From: Heligmosomoides polygyrus polygyrus | Lineage: Eukaryota; Nematoda; Chromadorea; Rhabditida; Heligmosomidae | Direction of reading: 5' to 3' | Assembly (NCBI GenBank): GCA_947396885.1 | Contig: OX377205.1 | Coordinates: forward strand, 62,530,969 to 62,594,968 | Length of the DNA: 64,000 nucleotides | In this document: positions 21,700 to 32,700 of the stretch, one piece after another | Layout: the number at the start of each line of letters is the position of its first letter | How positions within the stretch are numbered: the stretch's first letter is position 1 | The notes under the pieces: model-generated | What the model saw: the letters and a program-made list of their open reading frames with translations, nothing else | What the model was told of the DNA's origin: nothing | Database searches by the model: none | Translations under genes and position numbers: made by a program

Positions 21700-22430
21700 G
21701 CCAACAAGAGGCTTATACATGCTTAGTCCGCCTACATTCGAGATCTGGATAACGCCTTTGCCGTTAGGAATGTGACTATAATGGAGTCCACTGCAGCGCA
21801 ACACTCGTTTCCTGGTCATGTTGTTCTGGACATTCTCCAACACGACAATGTCCTTTTTCCGATAGGGGCTGAGCACTGAGGTGTCGCATTCAACTATCGG
21901 CCGCAGTTTTGTAGGCGTTGATAAATAAATGGGGATCTTTCATTTCGAGTGCTTTGAAGAATTTGTAGATACGAGCGGTGGCTTCAGCTGCTACAGAGTT
22001 GCAGTGACTTTAAAAACTCAGATTATCAATGACTATGGATCCCAGCTCTCTGATTTCGCCAGCCCGATTCAACTCCACATCACCAATTTTGTATACGGGG
22101 AATGACCGAAGCGCAAGGAAATTTTATTCACCGCAAGGGGAAAACCGTGAGAAGACGACCAATCACGCTCGGTTGCACCCTTTTGCACCTTTTGCTATTT
22201 CGCCCCACAGATGGCATTTCTTGCATTCAATTTACATCTATGTTTACCGCCATACTTTTACCACTACACCACTACCAGGGTTGCTGCGACTACAGAAATC
22301 GAATCCTTTTCCACTGTGCAGTATGACGACCGTTTGCTCTTTACTGCGCCTTTTTGTGCTATTTTGCCTCATAGAGCAATCTTTGCATTGAATTTACCTC
22401 TACGTTTACCGCCAAACTTTTGCCACTATC
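21700..22430. other. No gene recognised
   Basis: Short frames (up to 120 codons at 22029-22391) have no recognisable motif. Two loosely similar blocks (22190-22290 and 22340-22440, both with TTTTGC...TTTACC words) suggest an old local duplication. Confidence 0.4.
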
Positions 22431-22433
22431 CTA

Positions 22434-22880
22434 CTGCCAGGGAAGGCGGCTTCGACGTTGGGATGGGTTTCTGACCCCACATGGCTTACCGGTACTTGTG
22501 AAGCAAAGGGCCCGTGGTGCCGTGGGGTGGCCGGGAAACATATTAACGCGGCAAACCCACGGCACCACGGGGCCGGCACTCATGAGGCGCCCGTCCTTGG
22601 GTGACGTGGGTTGCCGCGTTTCCGTCGCCGTTGCCGCGTTAACATGTTTCCCGGCACTCTGCTTCATAAGTACCGGCTTAGCATACCTGACGCCGGCGAA
22701 GCCGGCTAGCCTAGCGTGGCCCACCCGACCAGAATCGGGTCCGCAACCGACGCTGGGTTGTGCTGACCCTAGCGTGCTCGACCTTGGGATGAGTTTCTGA
22801 CCCCACATGGCTCACCATTCCCGACGCCGGCGAAGGCGGCTATCCTAGCGTGGCCCGCCCGATCAGAGTCGGGTGCAGGC
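22434..22880. repeat. GC-rich tandem block with degenerate repeats
   Basis: TTTCTGACCCCACATGGC occurs at 22468 and 22794. GACGCCGGCGAAGSCGGCTA and CTAGCGTGGCCC occur near 22691 and 22815, each followed by an ...ATCRGARTCGGGT word. This is a partially tandem block of about 330 bp period, interrupted by the MITE at 22487-22675. No coding sense was found despite open frames. Confidence 0.75.
22487..22675. mobile_element. Small GC-rich inverted-repeat MITE
   Basis: The ends CCGGTACTTGTGAAGCA and TGCTTCATAAGTACCGG are inverse, as are the inner GGGAAACATATTAACGCGGC and GCCGCGTTAACATGTTTCCC. An inner hairpin CCGTGGTGCCGTGG / CCACGGCACCACGG lies in the left half. CTTA sits on both sides and may be the target duplication. 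Confidence 0.8.
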
Positions 22881-23300
22881 GGAACCCGCAACTGACGCTG
22901 TTAAAGAGAATAAATGGGGGAAGTACACTACCCTGTCGCACCCACTGAAATATCATGAACTGCAGACGTTTCCGTACCGATTCGAATTTGGAAGGTACGG
23001 TCTGGGAGAAAATCCTGAACCCATCGTGCGATTCTAAGGTGAATCCCCAACGCAGTGAGTTTACGCAGCAATAAGGCTTGCGGAGCTTTATCAAACGCCT
23101 TTGCGCAATGAAACTTTACGGCTTGAACTTGTTTTCTGTAGTCCATAGCCTGGATGCAATCATTTAAGGAAGAAAGTAAAGCCGTTTCAATTGACTTGCC
23201 GCGGCAAAATCCATGTTGGCAGTCGGAAATAATGTGATTCCTCTCTAGGCACTGTAGAAGCTGTCTATTTAAAAATTTCTTAAATTCTAGCTAAAATTGA
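22880..23300 (-). pseudogene. CR1/Jockey-type LINE reverse transcriptase fragment
   Basis: The minus strand reads, with frame breaks, CQHGFCRGKSIETALLSSL (RT motif region), then FHCAKAFDKAPQALLLRKL (motif A region, degenerate FxxAFDKVxHxxLLxKL), LTALGIHLRIARWVQDFL, DRTFQIRIGTETSAVHDI and a damaged motif-B GVRQGSVLPP. These are signatures of CR1/Jockey polymerases, a different group from the RTE copies. Both ends are missing. Confidence 0.85.
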
Positions 23301-23487
23301 GGCTTCCAGAATGCCAACGAGTGCTTCCGCCGTTTTGGGACCTCATCTCAACAGCAAGAAAGGTCGTAAAGAAGCTCTAAGGAATAAGCTATTTGAAAGA
23401 AAATCTTTTTAATAAGAAAAACAGCGGTATGCGTTCAGGTACTACAGCAAACGAGTTTGGGCAAGCGGATATCCCCTCTATTACATA

Positions 23488-23789
23488 AAGGATAAGGACA
23501 AAGGCTCACTCAATCCCTTCTGGGATGCGCCAGCGCATTCTACTTCTACGGGATGTCGTGGAGGCCACATGAATGCGTATTTGAACATACAATGACTTGC
23601 GGTGGTCAGCCGATGAACAATTCAGCGCTTTATCCCTCCCAGACAAGTGGCGATACCAGTGGAGACAGGTACCAACTCACCGACCACGGAGGGATGGAAG
23701 GCTTGGTTGGCCTGGGCGGGAAATCCGAACAAGGAACCTGGTATCGGGTGCACGCGACAGTCGCGCCTCCTCCGACTGCGCTACACGCG
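23488..23789 (-). mobile_element. tRNA-derived SINE, young copy
   Basis: Complete minus-oriented copy. The exact 15 bp direct repeat CCCCTCTATTACATA flanks it (23473-23487 and 23790-23804). An extra repeat of about 20 bp (GGCGATACCAGTGGAGACAG) sits before the GGTACCAACTCACCGACC block; the copy at 62321 carries the corresponding insert, marking a subfamily. Confidence 0.92.
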
Positions 23790-24052
23790 CCCCTCTATTA
23801 CATATTATATGTTATATATATCCTCTTTATAAAAACATGCCCGTCAGTCATACACGAAAGTTTCAGCACGAACACGCATTCAAGTAAGTCTTGGGAAGAC
23901 GACGCATAATTTTTTAAGGACTCCCGAGCTACATAGTATCTCATATTTTCACTACTACTCTGTTTGGAGTCTTCGCAAGCGAGGCTAGGAATCCTAGGCC
24001 TAACCTTCAGTCTGGAGCTGGTTAATTTTATTGTATAGGCTCTTTATTTTAT

Positions 24053-24126
24053 ACGCCAAATACGCATTCAAATGGCAACCACGTTGTCCCGTAGAGTGCG
24101 TAGCACATCCCAAACGGTCCATTATC
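24053..24126 (+). mobile_element. SINE 3' fragment
   Basis: CCAAATACGCATTCAAATGG through CACATCCCAAACGGTCCATT matches the last quarter of the SINE family; the 5' part is absent. Confidence 0.65.
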
Positions 24127-24129
24127 CAT

Positions 24130-25490
24130 TAGCCCTTTGCAAAGTGGTATTTAGGAAATACAGGAAGGTGGTTAATCATCCGCTGTTTAATCAAGGGTAG
24201 CTAGCAATGACCACCGCGCGGTACCCTAATTCAGCGCTTTTAACCTGTAGCAAAGCCTGTAGCAAAAGCTTCTTGAAGCCATCCTCAACGGCTGAATAAA
24301 AATTGGTTTTTTTCGACGACGTTAGAGTGCAGCACTCATTTTACCTGCAAGTTCGCTTGCAGTCGTCTAATTTCGGAAAGTCCTTGGCATTCTAAACGGA
24401 TTGCATAGGGTGAATGCTATGTCCCAAATCGCACAGTGAAGAAGAACACCAAAAAACCAAAACCGATTCAACATTCCAAATTCCTCACACTTTTTTCCCA
24501 CCCTCCTTATTTCCCACCCTATATACTTACCTCCTCCGCACCGTGAGGTGCAGCGGTCTTCCGATTGATAAATACCTTTTCATGTGAGTCTAGCAGTAAT
24601 TCAACACATCCCCTCCAATCAGCCTGATTATTAGTTTATCGTTTACGCCAATTCCATTCGTATGAGATAGGAAGAGTCGTTTATATACAAGATGGCTGGG
24701 CCGTAGCAACGGTATAGAAAATCGTTCAAAATCGAATGATCTTATCTCGCCCGTACAGGACGATTTGGTATGCTTTCCTGTGGACCAAAATGGAACAACC
24801 TCAAGCGGTTGCGAGGGGTTGAATGCGACCGCAAGGAGAACTGGCCCAGATTCGTGATCAGGAATTTAGTTTGAATTAACCGTCCTCACTTTTCCTCGCG
24901 GACAGTTTTGGTGCAATGTCAGTAGCCCGTGCTAAGCTAAACTAAACAGTGGCAGTGCGCAAAAATCCCCGTAAGTCGCAACAACGCATGTCTTGTATCC
25001 ACGCAATTCCCAATTCTCTCGAGATCGATGAAATCAAGATGTGAAGCTCATCGGGCGGCGAAAGGAGTGACAGACGGATGGATTAGCTCTCGCCGCAACG
25101 GTGCTTGGGGAGGGGGAGTGGGGGGTGGGGGGGGGGGGGGTGGATTGCCTGCTAGCAAAGAAGACAAACAAACTATGCCGTGACTAGGTACCGCTTTAGC
25201 GAGGGAAACTGCAGAACTGGGCACGGGAAGGAAGAACGGGGTGTAGCCTAACCGAGGAGTCCAACTTAAGGGTGGCCATATCCAAGAGTTGCTTATCTTG
25301 TCCTGCATGGGGCCGAAATGAAAGTGGGGATGTGATCCAAGAAAGCAAAGGAAGTGGATGGCATTAGGACGAGAAATGAACAGGCACGTAGCACGTCTGC
25401 GCTTCACGGCGTTATATGGTGACCCTACAAGTACAATAGCGCAGGTTATCCATATACTCCTGTACATAGAGCGGCATAGCGTCCAGCTAG
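24130..25490. other. No gene recognised; contains a poly-G tract
   Basis: A G-rich run at about 25109-25140 lies in the minus-strand open frame 25048-25536, which I do not accept as coding. The remainder shows no repeat or exon signature. Confidence 0.4.
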
Positions 25491-25500
25491 ACAATTTACC

Positions 25501-28500
25501 CGCTTGCCCTTCCCAGTTAAAGCTGATAGCAACCAAGTGGAGAAGAATATGTAGGGTGTCTCGGATACGAAACCGAAGCTATCATCGATAGGTGGTCGGT
25601 GCAGAACAGAGAACATCATCCTGTCGCCTGCACAAAATGAACTCCAACAGACTATTGCGTTGATGAGCTTGGCATATTTGAAAGAGAAAACGGAAACGGC
25701 AAGAAAGAGAACGTCAAAACACTCGACCGAAACAGAATGCGGATAGTTCTACAAGAGCCGTCACCTTCAATCCGTTCGCTCTCCTTATGGAGATACTCGG
25801 CCCACGAGGTGCTAGCAGCGAGTAGGTCGTCCAGCGTCACGTTGTCGTAGGCCGGGCTATCAGTGAGGCTGCGCAGCGCTCCTCGTGCGTCCGAGGTGAC
25901 TGACGATAACACACAGTTCGGAATCGCTTCGCAGTCCGTCGCGTTGCCGTTGAACAGCGGCGAGTCGGAGGCAGGCTTTGGCTGGAAGAACGCCATTCGC
26001 TCAGAGATCACAGTGGTTCGAAGAAGAAATTCAACCAAGTGGTGTTAGTTTTGAGGATGAACTGCAGCCGTGATCAGTGGGAGGGAGAAGTGAGCTCTAA
26101 CAAGTTATTCGTGAAGGACCGTTCACACCCAAAAGCTCCCTTACCTCGTTAAGTAGCAAATTGAACAGCTGGCACTGGAATGATTTGAGAGGAAGTTTTC
26201 AAACGTAAAAGGAAGGTTCAGAAAAGACCGTGTTCGCACCTGGCTGAGGATCGGCTTCATAAAAGCTGTCTTCGGAAGTTCTGGAGGGATGCCGTCCATA
26301 TCGTTGTGTTTCGACGTCTCCGGCAGCTTTTTCGGCGTCAGCGAGATATTCGCCGATACTGCTTCCTTGTCCGGCGCGGTGACGGTGACCTGGTTGGAGT
26401 TCTCATCAGTTTGGTGCTTTCGCACCATTGATGCGTATTCCGGGGCTTTAGGAGAGTGCTCCTGCGGCTGCTGCTGTTGTTCGTCAGATGAACTTTGCAG
26501 AGGCTCTAAGGCGTCCGACCATTTCACTGTGTAGCTCGTTGGTTCTCGAGCAGACCGACAGGGCCTGTGGGGCAGATGTCGAGGCTCCGATGCTTCCCGA
26601 CTGCTGGTGCAGCTCTCGGATGAAGACGGTTGGGATGTCGGTGGAGTGCGCCATTCCGCCGACGGCAGTGTCTACAAAACAGGAGCATACATTTAAATGA
26701 CGGATCTCCGCTAATGCGTCAAAAGGTACTGAGTTTTACTAAAATAATGGCGCAAGGAGGTGCTTCAAGTTGCATTGCTTCTTTACTGTCAGAGCGCTAC
26801 TCGGCACTGAATTGGGTTCGATTCCAGGCTGATGCTAGAATTTCAGCTGAAACAGCAGTCGATTGGCAGATTTCTTTCAAAAAGGAAATGCCTGGGGCCG
26901 AAAGAGATAACGCACACCTTTATCGCTCAAAAGACAAAGCTGAAAAAGCTACAGAAATCAATCTTCTCGATTTCGCTCCCAAGTATTCATCAAGCTCGAA
27001 ATCCATTTTCGACGAACTTTATAAATGTAATGCTGTCGAAGCAAACTTGAAAAATAGAATAATTATTGGGATCATTCAAATTATTAAGGATCTGTACTTT
27101 TTTGAAGGGGGTGTTGTTTGTGGGTTTCGAGGCTACCCGAACAACGACGGGCAAATACAGTTGGAACTACTATAACTGGCGTTGTCTGCCTACCTCCACT
27201 TCGCTGGCCATAATGTGCTCTGCACAAGTATTCGCTACATCCCGAATAACTGTTACGATGTTGCAGTAACTTTGGTGCAAACGAACGTCTGCGACGAGGA
27301 TAAGAAAGCTTTGCAGCATGACGCTATTTGATATGTTCATGCTTGAAGGTTCACAAAAAAGGAGCACTGGTCTTCCTCGCCTCTATTATCAAGTTGCTAC
27401 AGATGCAGAAGTGTTCAGTAACCCATCCAGCATGAGTAGAAACATGTTGTCAAGTTGCTACAGATGCAGAAGTGTTCAGTAACCCATCCAGCATGAGTAG
27501 AAACATGTTGCAAATTCTGCTGGGTATGTAGGACGGCGTTCATCCTCTAGTAGAGATTTAGAAGCTGTGATCCAAGAAGGTCAAGCACTGAGTGTTCAAC
27601 CCCATAGCAGTTCAGAGGAAACTCCTTTTAGCTGAGAATGTGTCAAGAAAGTCGAAAAGACGGAAAGGACGAAGAAGCTAATGCAGCGTAACAGGATGGG
27701 CGCAGGCCCGTTTCCATCTCAATTTGCCTGAATGGAATGGGTGGATCCTGCAATGGGTGCTCGGGTAGTGCCACTGAGACTGGAGTCACTTCGGAGCAGG
27801 GGTGTGCGTAATTACGATTTACGATTTACGATTTTACGATTTACGGTGATTTTGGCAAATTTTTTACGATTTACATTTTGGGTCGTAAATCGTAAATTTT
27901 CATAAATGTGATCTTCGGTCCACGGATGACAAACGTTCACATTGCGTGATACAATTCGAATTATGACGATGTACCCACTTTTAAAGACTTCCCTCATAGC
28001 TCATTGCTACTTCCTATTTACTTTTTTTATGTTCTGCAGTGGCGCTGTGACAGAAAAACGCAGGATAGGCCGCTCTAGTTAATTCCTGACAATGGAATTT
28101 GACTAGCCTTTTTGGTCACACTCTAGCACAACATCTCACATTCGAATGGCCTGACAGCATTCCGTTCCAGTTTACAGAAAAACGTGAAAATTCTCCTTGC
28201 ACCGAAATGAAGATGATCACTTGCTGTACCATATTCTATGCTGCAACGACCGCCTAGTCAACTTGTAACTTTTCACCCTTTGTTCACCACGTAGACGACT
28301 ATTTTTCAATGCACACGAGTAGAACTCATGCAAAGCCATCAAGGAATATTGGACTTGATTGGAGGCTGTAGAATAACTGAAACTTACTTGATACTTACTT
28401 TGATACTTTGATGGTCCTTTGTCGGCTGGAGGTCTTCACAGCGGGGACCACAACTCTTCCAGACCGCTCGATCTCTGGCTGCTTGCATCCAGTATAGTTT

Positions 28501-29786
28501 CCTATACGTTTAAAATGCCCCTTATGCGAATCAGTTAAACCACTTTCAATTCATTCTGCACCTTGCTTCTCTACTTTACTTCTTAACAGCGCCACAAAAA
28601 TATCTTCTTTTATAATTTTATGTCAAAAATCCGACTACGACGAGTGTCCAAAAATATGATCATACTCTTTCACTCGTCACACAATTCCTTTCCGTCTGCT
28701 ATAAAAATGCTGTTGGGTACAATTCAAAATGTGCGAATGCTTAGAACGTTAGATGTGTCATACCATAGAAATGTGCCATGCGTTCACTCAGTAAGGGATT
28801 ATTTGTGCAAATACTGTTTTCGACGAGATGGCCAGCGATCAAATTATTATTTTTTGGTTTTGGATGGAATGGTCTTTGTTGCTTTGTTCGGAGTTGTTGC
28901 GGTTGTTTCTACAACGTCATAGTTTTATATGGAAGCCAATGGCTGGTAGAATGATAAGCATTTTTAACCGTCCAAGCAGTGTAAGCTTTTGTTTGGGCAC
29001 CCTGTATAGGCGCCTTTTAAGATAGCGTTTTTGAACAAGCAGTTTATTTTGGTTGTCCTAAAACTTATCCAGCTTGGTTTGAAAGGTGCTAGTTGATTTT
29101 AATGGCTTCCATCTTAATTAGAAAAGTGTCCAGCTCAAGCTGAAAACGTCTCAATAAAACATATATAGCTTCGATTAGTTTTAACATAATAGAAAAGAAA
29201 ACAAGGAAATTAGATGCACTATAAGTCAGCCACCTCTTACGATTTACGGTTTACGACGACTTTTTCGTAATTACGATTTACGATTTACGAAATTTCGGAT
29301 TTCATTTACGCGCACCCCTGCTTCGGAGCCGCTCTGTTGGTAGTGATCAACGGTTGGTTCCGTTGTTCATCGGTAGACCGCCCTTCCAATATTCACCAAT
29401 TTCTGGTGCAGCAAACCTGTCAAGTCCAGAACCAACGCTCGCACTCACCACAGTGGTCCTGTACCTCTCGCTGACTTTCTCTGAGCTGCCTCGTTGAGGA
29501 GGCTCCGGCGGCACTTTTTCGTCATCGGTGTTCCTTCTGAATTACTTTCCTGCATTCTGACGAAGTCACCCTACTACATGCCAAGAATGTACCTAATCCG
29601 GCTTGATGAAGCACTACAAGTCAGGTTTGGCTCAGACAAAGTAGAAATTCCGGACGCGCTTTGATCGTTGTCGTCGTCCCTGAACATGTACCGCTTTCGA
29701 TGAGGAACGCCAGCGCGTTTACAACCAAGCATAAACAAGATCAGTGAGACAAACAATAACAGGATTAAGGAACATACGGCGATTCT
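25501..29786 (-). CDS. Host gene 2: hydrophobic segment, basic stretch and long Ser/Pro/Gln-rich tail (partial model)
   Basis: Five exons join with consistent phases: 29786-29593, 29536-29449, 26671-26240, 25981-25765 and 25627-25501. Introns begin GTACAT, GTGAGT, GTGCGA and GTGACG and end in TTCAG, TGTAG, TCCAG and TGCAG. Exon 1 starts RIAVCSLILLLFVSLILFML, a likely membrane segment, then CKRAGVPHRKR (basic, stop-transfer-like) and an acidic/Ser-rich tail. Exon 3 includes SSSDEQQQQPQEHSPKAPEY; exon 4 has DNVTLDDLLAASTSWAEYL; exon 5 has MMFSVLHRPPIDDSFGF. No known domain is recognised. The 5' end is uncertain: no in-frame ATG precedes the hydrophobic segment, and the first in-frame ATG gives MLGCKRAG. 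Exon 1 overlaps the last NMNAT codons. The last boundary is tentative. Confidence 0.5.
27389..27510. repeat. 61 bp tandem duplication
   Basis: Two essentially identical 61 bp units (27389-27449, 27450-27510), each starting TCAAGTTGCTACAGATGCAG. They lie in the long intron of host gene 2. Confidence 0.95.
27797..29320. mobile_element. hAT-like non-autonomous element, complete copy
   Basis: Termini CAGGGGTGTGCGTAATTACG and CATTTACGCGCACCCCTG, with the 8 bp duplication CTTCGGAG at 27789-27796 and 29321-29328. Subterminal CGTAAAT/ATTTACG repeats match those of the split element at 4485-10236, in inverted orientation. At 1,524 bp it has no recognisable transposase. It lies in the intron between exons 2 and 3 of host gene 2. 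A mariner-like end (TTTGGGCACCCTGTATA, about 28993) is embedded in it. Confidence 0.92.
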
Positions 29787-32700
29787 CTATACAAATTGTT
29801 CTCATTTATATACTCTATGACGTCGTCGTCCAAACAGTACTTGACGGATTCCCCGCGTCGCAGTGCCGTCCTACAACAGAGGGTATTCTATGTGTTAACT
29901 GGACCAATCCGCACCCTCCTAGAAACCTCGTTACCTTATCCGAGAGCACCGGAGATCGTTAGGGAACGTTTCGTCCTCTATGACGTAGATATTCTTCTGA
30001 AAGCACTAACAACATCACCTACTTTTTGCTCCGAGCAAGATTTTGCGGTCTTCGAGACCTGTGAGAATTACCTGATACTGCCTAAGAATGTCAGTGAGGT
30101 AGATGGTATGAGAGGGATGTGTTCGGCTGCGCTTCAGCACGATTAGGCCATGCCGTTGAAGAAGTTCCTTGATCTGTAGGCATTATTTTGAACGGGATAC
30201 ATTCATGGAAAATCCGCACACAAATGACTGCATTAGTCAGTTTAGGATAAGCTATGCATTACACTGGCATTTGACAACGCTTATTCAAAGAAAGGCAGTA
30301 TCCTAGTTGGGGTTGCGCCAGCAGTACTTGTAGGGACAGCGCCAACGTGTGATTCTTTGTCAGACAACAGCTGCTGCTATGTCATCAAATTCTATAGAAA
30401 TTGATGTCACAATCCACAGACTCCGTGGAAAAGGAAGGATAGACCGGTTGAGAGAAGAATTAAAACCAGGCGATTGAAGCCCCCGTAACTGACGCCTGTC
30501 GCCTTGAAACACGACCCTAAAGACGTGATGTCCTGGTATCATTTCATGCAACACCATTTTAAGATGCATAGCCTAATTTAGCGTTTGATAGGGAACTGCT
30601 AAAATGAAACTAATCACAAATAAATAAATTTAATTTCTGTTTCAAAACAGTCTGCGTAATTAAACGCCACTGTGAAACTTTCAAACGCGAGCGCTTTCAT
30701 AGAGCGGGAAGTTGTTCTGCACACAGTGGTTTAGGAAGCGATGCATGTGTGCCTCTTCGGAAACTGTGTGGCCAAAAGAATAGATGCTTCGCAGTACCTC
30801 GGCGTGATTCCATAACGGCGTCCTATTCGGTTGGACTGACACGAGTTCGTCGAGCACCTCGCTTCCGCACACATAGAGCACCCGAATTGGTTCGTCGTGT
30901 TTTTGCTGCAGCTTCTAAACGACTTGTCACATTTTCCAAAAGCCGCTTTCTGCTAAAAACCAGCCACTGGTCAGGACAGCCCTATCATTTAGTGATATTG
31001 AAAGTACAATGGCCTGTCACTGACCATGGTCCCCTCGCATCTTGAAGCAAGGCTGCAACCGTTTTAAAGGGTTAAATTCAGGTTTAACAGTTCCCAGGCA
31101 CACCTTCTGATAAGGAGGTACTGTTCTTCTTAATTCAATACGTGGAGCTACTTCGACTGCTCTGGCAGAATATGGGATGAATCAACAGAAGCAGGGATGG
31201 ACCATAAATTTCGAAAGAAGCAGGATCTCCACCAATCAAATTCAGGATCTCATCCCTACATATTCCCGAAAGTTTCTGGTCGTTCATTTCATATCTCCGT
31301 GCATATGGTCGTGATTCAAGAAGATAAATTATGCTTACGACGTTATCAATTTCTTCGAAAAGCACCAAATTGCTACAGTTTCCTCAGAAGGAACGCGCGG
31401 GACCGCAGTCGGAGGTATGAACCGGTTGTCGCGTGCACAGGATTCCAGATTCTCGGTTTGGATTTCCTGCCCACACCAACCAAGCCTTGCATCCCATTGG
31501 GATCGATGAGCTTGTACCAGACTTGTCTGGGAAGTGTGAAGCGCTGACTTGTTCATCGGCTGGTCACCGCAAGTCATCGTATTGCTACTTGGCCAAGCAC
31601 GCTTTCAGATTGCCTTCACCCTATTGCGTAGAAGCGGACGTTGTGGCACATTCCGAGCGACATTAACGCCGTCCTCGATCCTCATCCTTTTCCCAAAGTA
31701 ACTCGAGTATTATGCTTTGCGAGAAGCAAACATAGTCATCATAATTCTCCACAGATGTTTGACAGAGTTTGACAGACTGCCCCAGGAGGACGTGCAGAAC
31801 TGCTACTTGGCGTGATCAATTCAATATAGAGCGCATGCAGCTGTCCACTTTGTTAAGACTTCCACATTTACATCACAGAACACTAAAGAGAATAAAGGAA
31901 CAGGGTCGGTCTAGCCGACGATTTTTGGCCTGTCCAGCAGCTTCCCTATGTAGGACATCAAATGCGTATTGTTCCGTCTAATAATGAGCTGCAGTAGCCA
32001 TAGGCAAGCCAGTGATTTATCCTTCCCAGGCACGTCTGGTACCAAGAGCTTTCGCAGTATCTTTGCGTTACAGACGTTCTCATATTTCGCGAAATGTTCG
32101 ATTTTTCGCTCCTTGACCAATTTATTTGTTTGCGCCCCTTTTCTCTGACGTCGTTTCGTCGTTTTTGGGTTTCCTTGCCCATTTTTCGCGCTTGGTTGCT
32201 ACGTAGTAGTTTTGCATTCTTTTCAGCGATTCTGTTTTCTGGTAGTCTTTTTATGGCATTTGTTTCATAAGCAGGTGGAAAAGGAATAGAAAACGTTACG
32301 AAACCCAAATAAGAAGCATTGTCAAGAAACGAAACAATGGGGAATAAAAAGATTCCTTCTTTCTTCCCCACAAGCCTTCCGAGAAGTTGGAAGTGTTCTT
32401 CGGGCAACAGCAGAGGATGATTGAAGGACTACGATTAAGCAGCGTTGAGCCCTTCCCTACCGATGGGGTGTGGCGGCTGGTGCTGTCATTACTTCGATTT
32501 TATTGAATTTTGTACTACATATATCAAGGGCTCTACCTAATCTTTTCGACTTTCGCGGCTAACTCGGCTTTTTTAGGAGGAGAAACAAAGTCAGTGTACA
32601 CGTGAAACTGTGAACATATGTACATGAAAGTACCTGATCTTGAACAAAAAAGAGAAGCCGGTGTTCATTCTTCGTCAGTTATATTAGGTTTGCCCAAAAC

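Noticed and set aside
25048..25536. 162-codon minus-strand open frame with a poly-Pro run
   Set aside because: It crosses a poly-G tract and overlaps the splice-supported exon of gene 2 in another frame; no motif.
30360..30569. Minus-strand HEMIPGHH motif resembling the DUF885 peptidase-like signature
   Set aside because: Nothing else of that family is present and it sits between splice-supported NMNAT exons; probably chance.
31085..31110. Candidate bridging NMNAT exon with Trp-Glu codons after a TTATCAG acceptor
   Set aside because: Phase and Trp spacing fit, but only about six codons precede a stop or a weak donor; too short to accept.
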